DNA from: Mesorhizobium sp. 1M-11
Lineage (GTDB): Bacteria; Pseudomonadota; Alphaproteobacteria; Rhizobiales; Rhizobiaceae
DNA: 64,000 nucleotides
Assembly (NCBI RefSeq): GCF_001303895.1
Contig: NZ_LJSD01000032.1
Span: 45,511 to 109,510, forward strand
Direction: 5' to 3'
Shown here: in pieces, positions 35,997-44,727 of the stretch
Layout: the number at the start of each line of letters is the position of its first letter
How positions within the stretch are numbered: position 1 is the first letter of the stretch
Notes under the pieces: generated by a model
Seen by the model: only the letters and a program-made list of their open reading frames with translations
What the model was told of the DNA's origin: nothing
Database searches by the model: none
Position numbers and translations under genes: made by a program

Positions 35997-36911
35997 TTGG
36001 AAAGACCCGAAATACCGGTCGGCTTGCCGGCAGACATCGAAGACAGGAAAGAACGCGCGCGGACCTGGTTCGAGGAATTGCGCGACCGTATCTGCGCCGC
36101 CTTCGAGGCGATCGAGGACGAACTGACCGGTCCGCAGGCCTCCTGGGTCCCAGGCCGCTTCGAGCGAACGCCCTGGCAGCGTGAGGAAGGCGCGGGCGGT
36201 GGCGGCGTCATGTCGATGATGCACGGCCGCGTCTTCGAAAAGGTCGGCGTGCATACATCCACAGTCCATGGCGAATTCTCGCCGGAATTTCGCAAGCAGA
36301 TACCCGGCGCTGAAAACGATCCAAGTTTCTGGGCAAGCGGCATCTCGCTGATCGCCCATCCCTGGAATCCGAACGTGCCCGCTGTGCACATGAACACGCG
36401 TATGGTCGTCACGTCCCGGCACTGGTTCGGCGGCGGCGCCGATCTGACGCCGGTGCTCGACCGCCGCCGCACCCAGGACGATCCCGATACGCTCCGCTTC
36501 CACCGGGCCATGCAGTTCGTCTGCGAGAAACACACAGCCGTGGCCGACTACGCTAGATTCAAGGACTGGTGCGACGAATACTTCTTCCTGCCGCACCGCA
36601 ACGAGGCGCGCGGCATCGGCGGCATCTTTTTCGACTGGTTGCATTCACCGGATGAAAAAGGCGGATGGGACGCGGATTTCCGCTTCGTGCAGGATGTCGG
36701 CCGCGCTTTCCTGGTCGTCTATCAGCACCTCCTGCGCGGCAATTTCAACGAGAACTGGACCGATGGCGACCGCGACGAGCAGTTGGTGCGACGTGGCCGC
36801 TATGCCGAATTCAACCTTCTCTACGACCGCGGCACGCTGTTTGGGCTGAAGACCGGCGGCAACGTCAATTCCATCCTCTCCAGCCTGCCACCACAGGTGA
36901 AGTGGCCCTAG
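35997..36911 (+). CDS. hemF: Oxygen-dependent coproporphyrinogen III oxidase
   Basis: 304 residues from a TTG with GGAG seven bases upstream ([15 protein letters not shown]). Converts coproporphyrinogen III to protoporphyrinogen IX with O2 in heme synthesis. Conserved blocks: [62 protein letters not shown], and [18 protein letters not shown]. Full length. Stop TAG reads CTAGAG, the border sequence of class A repeats, though no full class A element follows. Confidence 0.96.
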   Translation: MERPEIPVGLPADIEDRKERARTWFEELRDRICAAFEAIEDELTGPQASWVPGRFERTPWQREEGAGGGGVMSMMHGRVFEKVGVHTSTVHGEFSPEFRKQIPGAENDPSFWASGISLIAHPWNPNVPAVHMNTRMVVTSRHWFGGGADLTPVLDRRRTQDDPDTLRFHRAMQFVCEKHTAVADYARFKDWCDEYFFLPHRNEARGIGGIFFDWLHSPDEKGGWDADFRFVQDVGRAFLVVYQHLLRGNFNENWTDGDRDEQLVRRGRYAEFNLLYDRGTLFGLKTGGNVNSILSSLPPQVKWP

Positions 36912-36933
36912 AGAACCGCGCGTCTGAACCTGC

Positions 36934-37000
36934 GCATCGTGCTTTCCGAAAACCGGTTCTGATTTTCGGGCCGATGACTGGCCGCGGCATCCGGCCAGTC
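36934..37000 (+). terminator. Class C palindrome plus hairpin after hemF
   Basis: Palindrome with outer arms CATCG/CGATG and inner arms CCGAAAA/TTTTCGG, followed at 36976-37000 by a perfect eight-base stem GACTGGCC/GGCCAGTC. The second hairpin is the likely hemF terminator, without a T-run. The first has the same nested-arm design as the other repeats, with different sequence. Confidence 0.6.
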
Positions 37001-37091
37001 ACAATATCCTCGCCCAGCCATTTTCAACGCAACCAAAGCGGCGGGTGCGTGTTATGCTGGACCTTCCAGATGACGAGAAAGGAGGACTCCG

Positions 37092-37277
37092 ATGAAGGAA
37101 TTTCATTGCGGCTCGCTGGTCCCCGGCTGCGAATGGCATACCCGCGCCGAGGAGGAGGCCGAAGTCATGCGCCGTGCCGTCGAGCACATGCGCGAGACCC
37201 ATGGCGAGACCATCATCCGCGAAACCATGATCGAGGCGATCCGTTCGCGCATCGACAAGGTTCGCGACGCGGCCTGA
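37092..37277 (+). CDS. DUF1059-domain small protein
   Basis: 61 residues with a strong AAGGAGG ribosome site. KEFHCGSLVPGCEWHTRAEEEAEVMRR followed by VEHMRETHGE is the DUF1059 pattern, with a Cys/His set (Cys6, Cys13, His16, His32, His36) that could bind a metal. Family of unknown function found widely in actinobacteria and rhizobia. Soluble, single domain, monocistronic. Confidence 0.88.
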   Translation: MKEFHCGSLVPGCEWHTRAEEEAEVMRRAVEHMRETHGETIIRETMIEAIRSRIDKVRDAA

Positions 37278-37284
37278 AAACGCC

Positions 37285-38553
37285 TTAGTCGGCCGCAAGC
37301 ATTTCGGCGGCGCGTTCGAGCAGCGCGCCGCGATCGGGCTGGAAGCCCTTGCCGACCCATTCCCCTTCAAGGTTTTTGAGCAGCGTCCCGAATTTCGGGC
37401 CAGGCGGCACGCCGAGCGCCGATAGATCCGCGCCTTTGACCGGAAACACCGGCTTTTCCCATTTCTCCGCGAAGCCAAGCAGACGCGCATAGCCACCGGC
37501 ATCGATCAGCGCCGCATCGTCCGTCCCAACACGCGCACGCGCCGAAGCAAGCGACAGTTTCAACCGGTCGACGATCGCCTGCCGGTCTCCGAGATAGACC
37601 GTCTTGGCCAGCATGCCTTCGGTCGTCTTCGCCTCGATAACCGGCGCAAGCGCCCAGCGCTGCAGCCGGTTCCCCTCATCGCTCGAGAAGCGCAACCGTT
37701 CCGCCAACGCCTTCATACGTGCGGCATCCGGAGGTACGATTGCCTCCAGCCTGAGCAGCGCCTGCGCTGGCCAGCCGAGATCGCGCTCACTGGCGACCAA
37801 TCCGTGGATCGCGTCGATGCCCCACTTCTCGCTTTCCGGCAGCACCCGCGACAGCACCCCGGCCTGGCGCATCCACAACAGAGCTCTCGAAGGGTCCGGC
37901 GCCGACAGGAGCTTCTTGAGTTCCGTCCAGACCCGCTCAGCTGAGAGGCGGTCGAGCCCATCCTTCAGCCGGGCGCAGGCCTTCAGCCCTTCCGCATCCG
38001 GACGCCCCGTTCCGTACCAGGCAAAGAAGCGGAAGAAACGCAGGATGCGCAGATAGTCTTCGCGGATACGCTTTTCGGCATCGCCGATAAAGCGCAGCTG
38101 GCGAGCTTCGATGTCGGCAATGCCCCCGACCAGATCGATAACGGAACCGTCGGCCTTGGCATACAATGCGTTGATCGTGAAGTCGCGCCGCTCCGCATCC
38201 GCCTTCCAGTCGCGGCCGAACGAGACCTTGGCATGACGGCCGTCCGTCTCGACATCGGCGCGCAGCGTTGTCACCTCATATCCTTTGCCGGCGGCAACGA
38301 CAGTGATCGTGCCATGGTCGATACCGGTCGGCACGGCCTTGAAGCCCGCGGCCCTGGCGCGCCGCATCGTCTGGTCCGGCAATGTGGTGGTGGCGACGTC
38401 GATGTCAGCCACGGGCTCACCGATCAGCGCGTTGCGCACGGCACCGCCGGCAATGCGCGCCTCCTCGCCGTCGCCAGACAGCGCTTCGAGCAGCCGCTTG
38501 AGATGCTTGTCGTTGAGCCAATCGGCCTTGTCGGCGATGGAGACCTGGCTCAT
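37285..38553 (-). CDS. cca: CCA tRNA nucleotidyltransferase/poly(A) polymerase family
   Basis: 422 residues. Nucleotidyltransferase core: ARIAGGAVRNALIG, the metal-binding DIDVATT, RDWKADAERRDFTINALY, and IREDYLRILRFFRFFAWYG. It adds or repairs the 3' CCA of tRNA. Single-gene class II enzyme as usual in Alphaproteobacteria. Its ATG overlaps the stop of the Nudix gene (ATGA), so it is the third gene of a coupled DUF1285-Nudix-cca operon. Confidence 0.92.
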   Translation of the reverse strand: MSQVSIADKADWLNDKHLKRLLEALSGDGEEARIAGGAVRNALIGEPVADIDVATTTLPDQTMRRARAAGFKAVPTGIDHGTITVVAAGKGYEVTTLRADVETDGRHAKVSFGRDWKADAERRDFTINALYAKADGSVIDLVGGIADIEARQLRFIGDAEKRIREDYLRILRFFRFFAWYGTGRPDAEGLKACARLKDGLDRLSAERVWTELKKLLSAPDPSRALLWMRQAGVLSRVLPESEKWGIDAIHGLVASERDLGWPAQALLRLEAIVPPDAARMKALAERLRFSSDEGNRLQRWALAPVIEAKTTEGMLAKTVYLGDRQAIVDRLKLSLASARARVGTDDAALIDAGGYARLLGFAEKWEKPVFPVKGADLSALGVPPGPKFGTLLKNLEGEWVGKGFQPDRGALLERAAEMLAAD

Positions 38554-39188
38554 CGAGCATAAAGCCTTTCATAAAGCGTGCGGATGATGCCGGCCGTGAC
38601 ACCCCAGATGCGCTGCCCGTCATAGGGCATTTCATAAAAGAACCACTCGAGGTCGTTCCAGAAGCGGCTGTCGCGATGGTGATTGGCCGGATCCATCAGG
38701 AAACCGAGCGGCACTTCGAAGGCGGCATCGACCTCGTCTTGGTTCAAAGTGAGCGTAAAGCCGGGGCGCACGATCGAAAGCACCGGTGCTATGCGATAGC
38801 CGCTGCCCGATACGTAGTCGGGCATGCGCCCGATAACCTCGATGAACTCCCGCCCGAGCCCGACCTCCTCGTCGGTCTCGCGCAACGCCGCGAATTCAGC
38901 GGAGCGGTCGCCGCTGTCGATGCGTCCGCCGGGAAAGGCGACCTGGCCGGTATGGCTGCGCAGCGTCTCCGCGCGCTTGGTGAGCAGCACCGTCGCCTGC
39001 GCACCCCGGTCGACGACAGGGATCAGCACCGCTGCATCCCGCAGCGGCTCGCCTCGTCTCAGCTGCGGATGGCCGGGATTGAAACGATGGTCGCCATCCT
39101 CTTCCGGATGGACGATGAAGTTCTCCTCGCGAGCGGCGCGCGTTCGGAAATCAGCAGCCGAAAACAACGGAGGAACCGACTGATCCAT
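38550..39188 (-). CDS. Nudix hydrolase, CoA pyrophosphatase-like
   Basis: 212 residues. Nudix box GGRIDSGDRSAEFAALRETD continuing EEVGL (Gx5Ex7REUxEExGU pattern, with Asp-rich middle), preceded by LRSHTGQVAFPGG, a motif typical of the NudL/CoA diphosphatase subgroup. C-terminal part has IWGVTAGIIRTLYER. It probably hydrolyses CoA or acyl-CoA to phosphopantetheine products. Overlaps both neighbours by 1 and 4 bases in a three-gene operon. Confidence 0.9.
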   Translation of the reverse strand: MDQSVPPLFSAADFRTRAAREENFIVHPEEDGDHRFNPGHPQLRRGEPLRDAAVLIPVVDRGAQATVLLTKRAETLRSHTGQVAFPGGRIDSGDRSAEFAALRETDEEVGLGREFIEVIGRMPDYVSGSGYRIAPVLSIVRPGFTLTLNQDEVDAAFEVPLGFLMDPANHHRDSRFWNDLEWFFYEMPYDGQRIWGVTAGIIRTLYERLYAR

Positions 39189-39823
39189 CAGGCACTCAAC
39201 TCCGCGAGCCGCGCCGCCGGCATGATCGGATAGGTTTCTCCGTTCGAGCGTACCGCAAACGTCGAAACGCCGTCGACATCGATCTCTTCGCCGTGCCCGA
39301 CCAGTTCATACATCACAGGCCGTGACACCAGGGCTTCCAGCCGGCCGCGCACCAGGACATAGGGTTTCAGGCCGCCGGTCTCCGCCTCGTCGACGAAGCG
39401 GAGCGGATTGGACGGCCCGGCCTCGACGACATCACCGACATTGGTGCGGAAGGTGATGATCTGGCCCTCTCCCTTGCCGGAGATATTGACCTCGACAGCG
39501 ACAAAGGGGGCATCGGCCACACGGATACCGACCCGCTCGACAGGCGTGACCAGATAGGTCTTGCCGTCGGCATCCTTGCGCAGCACGGTGGAAAACAACT
39601 GCACCAGCGGCATACGGCCGATCGGCGTGCCGAGATAGAACCAGGTGCCGTCCTGGTGGATTTCCATATCGATGTCGCCGCAGAATGGCGGGTTCCAGCG
39701 CTCCACCGGCGGCAGGCCTTTGCCGGCACGAGCCGCCCGGGCGAGCAGCGCCTCCAGCCCGCGTGCGTCGGTCACGGCGGTCATACTGTCAGGCGTTTGT
39801 CCGGAAGCATCGGTCATCGTCAC
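39188..39823 (-). CDS. DUF1285-domain protein
   Basis: About 211 residues (a second ATG two codons later is equally possible). WNPPFCGDIDMEIHQDGTWFYLGTPIGR is split across the family signature; further LVQLFSTVLRKDADGKTYLVTP and VNISGKGEGQIITFRTNVGDVV fit DUF1285. A structure of a family member shows two mixed alpha/beta domains, but no reaction is known. First gene of the operon with Nudix and cca, divergent from the MoxR operon. Confidence 0.9.
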   Translation of the reverse strand: MTMTDASGQTPDSMTAVTDARGLEALLARAARAGKGLPPVERWNPPFCGDIDMEIHQDGTWFYLGTPIGRMPLVQLFSTVLRKDADGKTYLVTPVERVGIRVADAPFVAVEVNISGKGEGQIITFRTNVGDVVEAGPSNPLRFVDEAETGGLKPYVLVRGRLEALVSRPVMYELVGHGEEIDVDGVSTFAVRSNGETYPIMPAARLAELSA

Positions 39824-39982
39824 GAAATAGTCACTGTTGTTGCGCTTGTCAGCTACACACGGTCAAATAAGCTCGGGGCCAGAGCCTGGCGGCGGCCGAA
39901 TCGCCGCATAGAGAACGCTGAGATGATGCGGGCCCATGTCTGCAACAACAAGGCTGTCCCCAACGACAAGGATCGATGCCTG

Positions 39983-40987
39983 ATGAGCGTGATAGTCAAG
40001 GAAAGTCCGATCGACGAAAAGCAGATGATCGCCGCTGCGGAAAAGGCGCTCTCCGACATTTCACGGATCCGCGACGGCGTCGGCAAGGTGATCTTCGGGC
40101 AGGAAAGCGTCATCGAACGCACGTTGGTGGCGCTTCTGGCCGGCGGACATGCCTTGCTGGTCGGGGTCCCCGGCCTCGCCAAGACCAAGCTGGTGGAGAC
40201 GCTGGGAGTAGTGCTGGGTCTCGATGCCCGCCGCATCCAGTTCACACCGGACCTGATGCCTTCCGACATCCTGGGCTCTGAGGTGATGGAACAGGACGAC
40301 ATCGGCAAACGTTCATTTCGTTTCATTCGTGGGCCGATCTTCGCGCAATTGCTGATGGCGGACGAAATCAACCGCGCCTCTCCGCGCACACAGTCGGCTC
40401 TTCTGCAGTCGATGCAGGAATACCATGTCACCATTGCCGGTGCTCGGCATGACCTGCCAGCGCCCTTCCATGTGCTCGCCACACAGAACCCGCTGGAGCA
40501 GGAAGGCACGTATCCGCTGCCCGAAGCACAGCTCGACCGTTTCCTGATGCAAGTCGATATCCTCTATCCCGAAATCGAGGCCGAGCGGCGCATCCTGCTT
40601 GAAACGACCGGCATTGATGAAGCGAAGCCTGAAAATGTGCTCGACCCGGCGAGACTGCGCGACATCCAGACCTTGATTCGCCGCATGCCGGTGCCTGAAA
40701 GCGTCGTCGAAGCGATCCTCAAACTGGTGCGATCGGCCCGTCCAGGCCAGGGAGATGCCGAGACCGACAAGCATATCGCCTGGGGCCCTGGGCCACGCGC
40801 CAGCCAGGCGTTGACTTTGTGTGCTCGCGCCCGTGCACTTTATGATGGACGTCTTGCACCATCGGTCGATGACGTCAAAGCGCTGGCCGAACCCGTATTG
40901 CAGCACCGTATGGCACTGACCTTCGCAGCACGCGCCGAGGGCATGAGCGTGCGTGATGTGGTGGCAAAACTGGCCAAGGGACTTTAG
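39983..40987 (+). CDS. MoxR-family AAA+ ATPase
   Basis: 334 residues from the ATG giving MSVIVKESPIDEKQ. Walker A GVPGLAKTK, Walker B LLMADEINRASP, sensor 1 VLATQNPLEQEGTYP, and the C-terminal lid (PRASQALTLCARARALYDGR). MoxR ATPases act as chaperone-like activators of VWA-domain and DUF58 proteins, as next door here. First gene of a four-gene operon (39983-46800) resembling Bat operons. Confidence 0.93.
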   Translation: MSVIVKESPIDEKQMIAAAEKALSDISRIRDGVGKVIFGQESVIERTLVALLAGGHALLVGVPGLAKTKLVETLGVVLGLDARRIQFTPDLMPSDILGSEVMEQDDIGKRSFRFIRGPIFAQLLMADEINRASPRTQSALLQSMQEYHVTIAGARHDLPAPFHVLATQNPLEQEGTYPLPEAQLDRFLMQVDILYPEIEAERRILLETTGIDEAKPENVLDPARLRDIQTLIRRMPVPESVVEAILKLVRSARPGQGDAETDKHIAWGPGPRASQALTLCARARALYDGRLAPSVDDVKALAEPVLQHRMALTFAARAEGMSVRDVVAKLAKGL

Positions 40988-40998
40988 GTAAAGGCCTG

Positions 40999-41916
40999 AT
41001 GGCGAAGATAGGCGAGGCACAGGCACCGGTAACCGCGCGGGATGCGCTGGCCAGAGGACGCCTGCGCGCTTCACTGGTACCGGATTTGCTGGTCGAGGCG
41101 CGCCGCATCGTCAACACCGTGATCGCCGGCTGGCATGGTCGCCGCAAGCGCGGCATCGGTGAGGATTTCTGGCAGTTCCGTCCCTATGTCGAGGGCGAAG
41201 CGATCGCCAATATCGATTGGCGCCGCTCGGCGCGCGACGACCACATCTATGTGCGCGACCGCGAATGGGAAGCTGCCCACACCGTCTGGCTGTGGGCCGA
41301 CCCCTCCCCGTCCATGCTCTACAAATCGGCGGGAGCCAGGGTTTCCAAACAATCGCGCGCGCTTGTGCTGACGCTTGCCATGGCTGAATTGTTGTCGCGC
41401 AGCGGCGAACGCATCGCCTGGCCAGGCCTGACCGATCCGTTCATCAACCGCAATGGTGCCGAGCGCATCGCTTCGCATCTGGCGCAAGCCACCACATTGC
41501 CGGCCAAGCCGGATTTTTTCGGCATCCGCCGCTTTTCCGACGTCATCCTGGTCAGTGATTTCCTGGACCCGGCCGAAGAAACGCTCGAATGGCTGGATGG
41601 GTTGGCACGCCGCGGCGCACGCGCGCATCTGGTCGAGGTAGCAGACCCAGTCGAGGAGACTTTCCCCTATGCCGGCCGCACGGAATTCACCGACCCTGAA
41701 ACCGGCGACAAGCTGACGGCAGGCCGCGCCGAGATCCTGGCCGACGAGTATCGGAACCTCTATATCGCTCGCCGCGAGACGGTCGCTGCCTGGGCGAAAC
41801 GCCTGGGTTGGAGCTACACCGTCAACCACACCGACCGCCTGGCCTCGGAGGCGCTCGTAGGCCTGCACATGGCCTTGAGCTCCGAGGACAGTCATCTCGG
41901 AAGGGTTGGAGCATGA
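40999..41916 (+). CDS. DUF58-domain protein
   Basis: 305 residues. DUF58 core FWQFRPYVEGEAIANIDWRR (about 56-75), DHIYVRDREWEAAHTVWLWAD, then a VWA-like part with DPSPSM as a MIDAS-type start and ILVSDFLD. Typically a partner of MoxR in Bat-type operons. Cytoplasmic, no membrane helix in this member. It is overlapped by the next gene (ATGA). Exact function unknown. Confidence 0.92.
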   Translation: MAKIGEAQAPVTARDALARGRLRASLVPDLLVEARRIVNTVIAGWHGRRKRGIGEDFWQFRPYVEGEAIANIDWRRSARDDHIYVRDREWEAAHTVWLWADPSPSMLYKSAGARVSKQSRALVLTLAMAELLSRSGERIAWPGLTDPFINRNGAERIASHLAQATTLPAKPDFFGIRRFSDVILVSDFLDPAEETLEWLDGLARRGARAHLVEVADPVEETFPYAGRTEFTDPETGDKLTAGRAEILADEYRNLYIARRETVAAWAKRLGWSYTVNHTDRLASEALVGLHMALSSEDSHLGRVGA

Positions 41917-44726
41917 GCTGGCTTCCGCTCTCCTTCGGCGCGCCGATGGTGTTGTGGGGCCTCATCGCCTTGCCCGTCATCTGGTGGTTGCTGCGCTTCA
42001 CGCCGCCGAAGCCGCAAACGGAGGTGTTCCCGCCGCTCCGGATCCTGGCAAAGGTCCTCAAATCCGACGACACGCCAAATCGCAGCCCTTGGTGGTTGAC
42101 GTTGCTGCGTCTGGTGATGGCGGCGCTGGTCATCTTCGCGATTGCCGAGCCGGTGTGGAACCCGCGCGAACGCATCCCGGTTGGTGGCAATCTGCTCGCA
42201 CTCGTCATCGACAATGGCTGGGCAAGTGCGCCCGACTGGGACAAGCGTGTCGCGACGGCCGGCCGCCTGATCAACGACGCCGAGAAGAAGGAAATGCCGA
42301 TCATCCTGGCCTTCACGGCGGAAAAAGCCAACCAGCAGATCGGACCGTACAGCGCCGGCGAGGCGCGCAACCGCCTGAACGCGGCGCAGCCGCGGCCCGT
42401 TCCGGTCGACAGAGACGGCGTCTTCCTTGCCGTTGCCAACACGATCGGCGACCAGCCGGGCGTAACGCTTGCCCTGCTCACCGATGGTCTCGCCGCAAAA
42501 GACGACGCCAAGGCTTTCGCACCGCTGCTCGAGCGCAAGCTCGCCAACATCGTCTGGGCCACTCCGGACCGTCTCGACATGGTCGGCCTCACCGCAGCAG
42601 ACAATGGCCTCGACCGCTTCAGCGTCACGGCGGTGCGTGCGCCGGCAGGAGCAGCTCCCCGCGTCATGACTGCCGGCGCCTTTGACGAAAAGGGCCGCCG
42701 TATCGGCGATGCTGCCATCACCTTCCGTCCCGGCGAGACGTCTGCTTCAGGCGAGATTGTCGTTCCCTTCGAACTGCGCAACGATTTTGCCTCCATCTCT
42801 CTCGACGGCGAAAATCAGGCCGCCGGGGTGAGATTGCTGGACGGTACAGCCAAACGGCGCCGTGTCGGCCTGCTGTCGCAGGCGCCGACGGACGATACGA
42901 GGCAACTGCTTTCGCCGCTCTACTACATCCGTCAGGCGCTGGAGCCTTCGGCCGATATCATCGAACCGAAAAGCCCGGATCTGCTGGAGGCCATACCACA
43001 GCTTCTCGAACAGAAGCCCGCGGTCATTGTCATGGGCGATGTCGGCACGGTGCCCGAGGCCACCCGCGAGCCGCTCATCAAGTGGATGCAAAACGGCGGC
43101 ACGCTCATTCGCTTCGCCAGCACGCGCCTGCTCACCGCCGGCAATGACGAGGAACTGCTGCCGGTGAAGCTGCGGTTGGGCGAACGCCAACTCGGCGGCG
43201 CGCTGTCCTGGACGGAACCGCAGAAGGTGACCGAATTCCCGGCAAACGGCCCGTTCGCAAAACTCGCGCCTCCGATGGATGTGACGGTGACACGCCAGAT
43301 CCTGGCCGAGCCTACCCCGACCCTCGCCGAGCGCACCTGGGCGACGCTGGCCGACGGCACACCGTTGGTTACCGCGGACCGCCGCGGCAAGGGCATCGTC
43401 GTGCTCTTTCACATCACGCCCTCGGCGACTTGGTCGAACCTGCCGATTTCGGGTAGTTTCGTGGAAATGTTGCGGGCGATTGTCCAGCTTTCGCGCAATC
43501 AGGGCGCGGTCGGGACGACGACGGAAAACGGTCCAAGCGCTTCGCTGCCGCCTTATCGCATGATCGCCGCCGACGGCTTGATCGGCCCGCCGAGCGGTGA
43601 TGCAAAGCCGCTGCAGACCGGCAAGGGGCCGCTCCCCGTCACGATTGAGAACCCACCAGGCCTTTATGGCACGGAAGACAGCGTGTTCGCGCACAATCTG
43701 CTCACAGCTGATACCGTGCTGACGCCGATCAGCAAGCCAACGGCATCGGTTCCCGTCGTTACCGAAAGCTACGCAGTCGATGAGTCGCGCGACATGAAGG
43801 GACCACTGCTTTTCGGCGCGCTCGCCCTGTTGATCCTGGATGGCCTTATCGTCCTTTGGCTTGCCGGTCTCTGGCGCAGGAACGCCCGACGGGTAGCAGC
43901 TGCGGCAATCGCGCTGATTGTGCTCCCAACCCTTTTCATGCCGGTTCCACCCGCATCTGCCAGCGATGCCAAGCCCGACGACCCACAGGCGATCGAGGCT
44001 ACCGCGGTGACTCGCCTGGCCTATGTTTTGACCGGCAATTCCAGCATCGATTCCATCAGCCGCGCCGGCATGGCGGGACTGACCCGCTTCCTGCGTGAAA
44101 AAACGGCACTGGAGCCTGGCGATCCTGCGGGGGTCAATATCGAAAACGACGATCTCGCCTTCTACCCGCTCGTCTACTGGCCGGTGGATGCCAACGTTGC
44201 CGTGCCATCGCAGGCCGCGATCGCCCGCATCGATGAATATATGAAGAACGGCGGAACGATCCTGTTCGACACGCGCGACCAATACACAGCTTCACTGGAG
44301 ACCTCGACCAGTCCGGCGACCCTGCGCCTGCGCGAAATCCTCGGCAGTCTCAACGTGCCACCGTTGGAGCCGGTACCGTCCGATCACGTGCTGACCAAGT
44401 CGTTCTACATCCTCAACGATTTTCCGGGACGCTTCGCGGGCAGCCCGCTCTGGGTCGAGGCTTCGCTGGAGGCGACGAATCCCGACAACCGCCCGGTGCG
44501 AACCGGCGACGGCGTCAGCCCCATCATGATCACCGCCAATGATTTTGCCGGTGCCTGGGCAGAAGACGGCAGCGGCAGCCCGCTGCTGCCGACCGTGCCT
44601 TCCGATCCGATGCAGCGCGAGCTGGCGTTCCGCTCTGGCGTCAACATCATGATGTACATGCTGACCGGCAACTACAAATCCGATCAGGTCCACGTGCCGG
44701 ATCTGCTGCAGCGGCTTGGGCAGTGA
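41913..44726 (+). CDS. Large membrane protein: BatA-like N-terminus, DUF4159 C-terminus
   Basis: 937 residues. BatA-type N-terminus with two membrane helices (FGAPMVLWGLIALPVIWWLL, about 7-26, and LRLVMAALVIFAIAEPVWN, about 60-80). It lacks a clear MIDAS; LALVIDNGWASAPDW starts a VWA-like domain. A periplasmic GATase-like part follows (VIVMGDVGTVPEATR), then a membrane pair near residues 625-690. The C-terminal 220 residues (AVTRLAYVLTGNSSIDSIS, YPLVYWPVDAN, GGTILFDTRDQY) are DUF4159. Coupled to DUF58 by a 4-base overlap. Presumed envelope function. Confidence 0.85.
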   Translation: MSWLPLSFGAPMVLWGLIALPVIWWLLRFTPPKPQTEVFPPLRILAKVLKSDDTPNRSPWWLTLLRLVMAALVIFAIAEPVWNPRERIPVGGNLLALVIDNGWASAPDWDKRVATAGRLINDAEKKEMPIILAFTAEKANQQIGPYSAGEARNRLNAAQPRPVPVDRDGVFLAVANTIGDQPGVTLALLTDGLAAKDDAKAFAPLLERKLANIVWATPDRLDMVGLTAADNGLDRFSVTAVRAPAGAAPRVMTAGAFDEKGRRIGDAAITFRPGETSASGEIVVPFELRNDFASISLDGENQAAGVRLLDGTAKRRRVGLLSQAPTDDTRQLLSPLYYIRQALEPSADIIEPKSPDLLEAIPQLLEQKPAVIVMGDVGTVPEATREPLIKWMQNGGTLIRFASTRLLTAGNDEELLPVKLRLGERQLGGALSWTEPQKVTEFPANGPFAKLAPPMDVTVTRQILAEPTPTLAERTWATLADGTPLVTADRRGKGIVVLFHITPSATWSNLPISGSFVEMLRAIVQLSRNQGAVGTTTENGPSASLPPYRMIAADGLIGPPSGDAKPLQTGKGPLPVTIENPPGLYGTEDSVFAHNLLTADTVLTPISKPTASVPVVTESYAVDESRDMKGPLLFGALALLILDGLIVLWLAGLWRRNARRVAAAAIALIVLPTLFMPVPPASASDAKPDDPQAIEATAVTRLAYVLTGNSSIDSISRAGMAGLTRFLREKTALEPGDPAGVNIENDDLAFYPLVYWPVDANVAVPSQAAIARIDEYMKNGGTILFDTRDQYTASLETSTSPATLRLREILGSLNVPPLEPVPSDHVLTKSFYILNDFPGRFAGSPLWVEASLEATNPDNRPVRTGDGVSPIMITANDFAGAWAEDGSGSPLLPTVPSDPMQRELAFRSGVNIMMYMLTGNYKSDQVHVPDLLQRLGQ

Positions 44727-44727
44727 C

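Noticed and set aside
42747..44282. 511-codon antisense frame inside the DUF4159 gene
   Set aside because: No domain, no ribosome site, and His/Arg-rich shadow composition.
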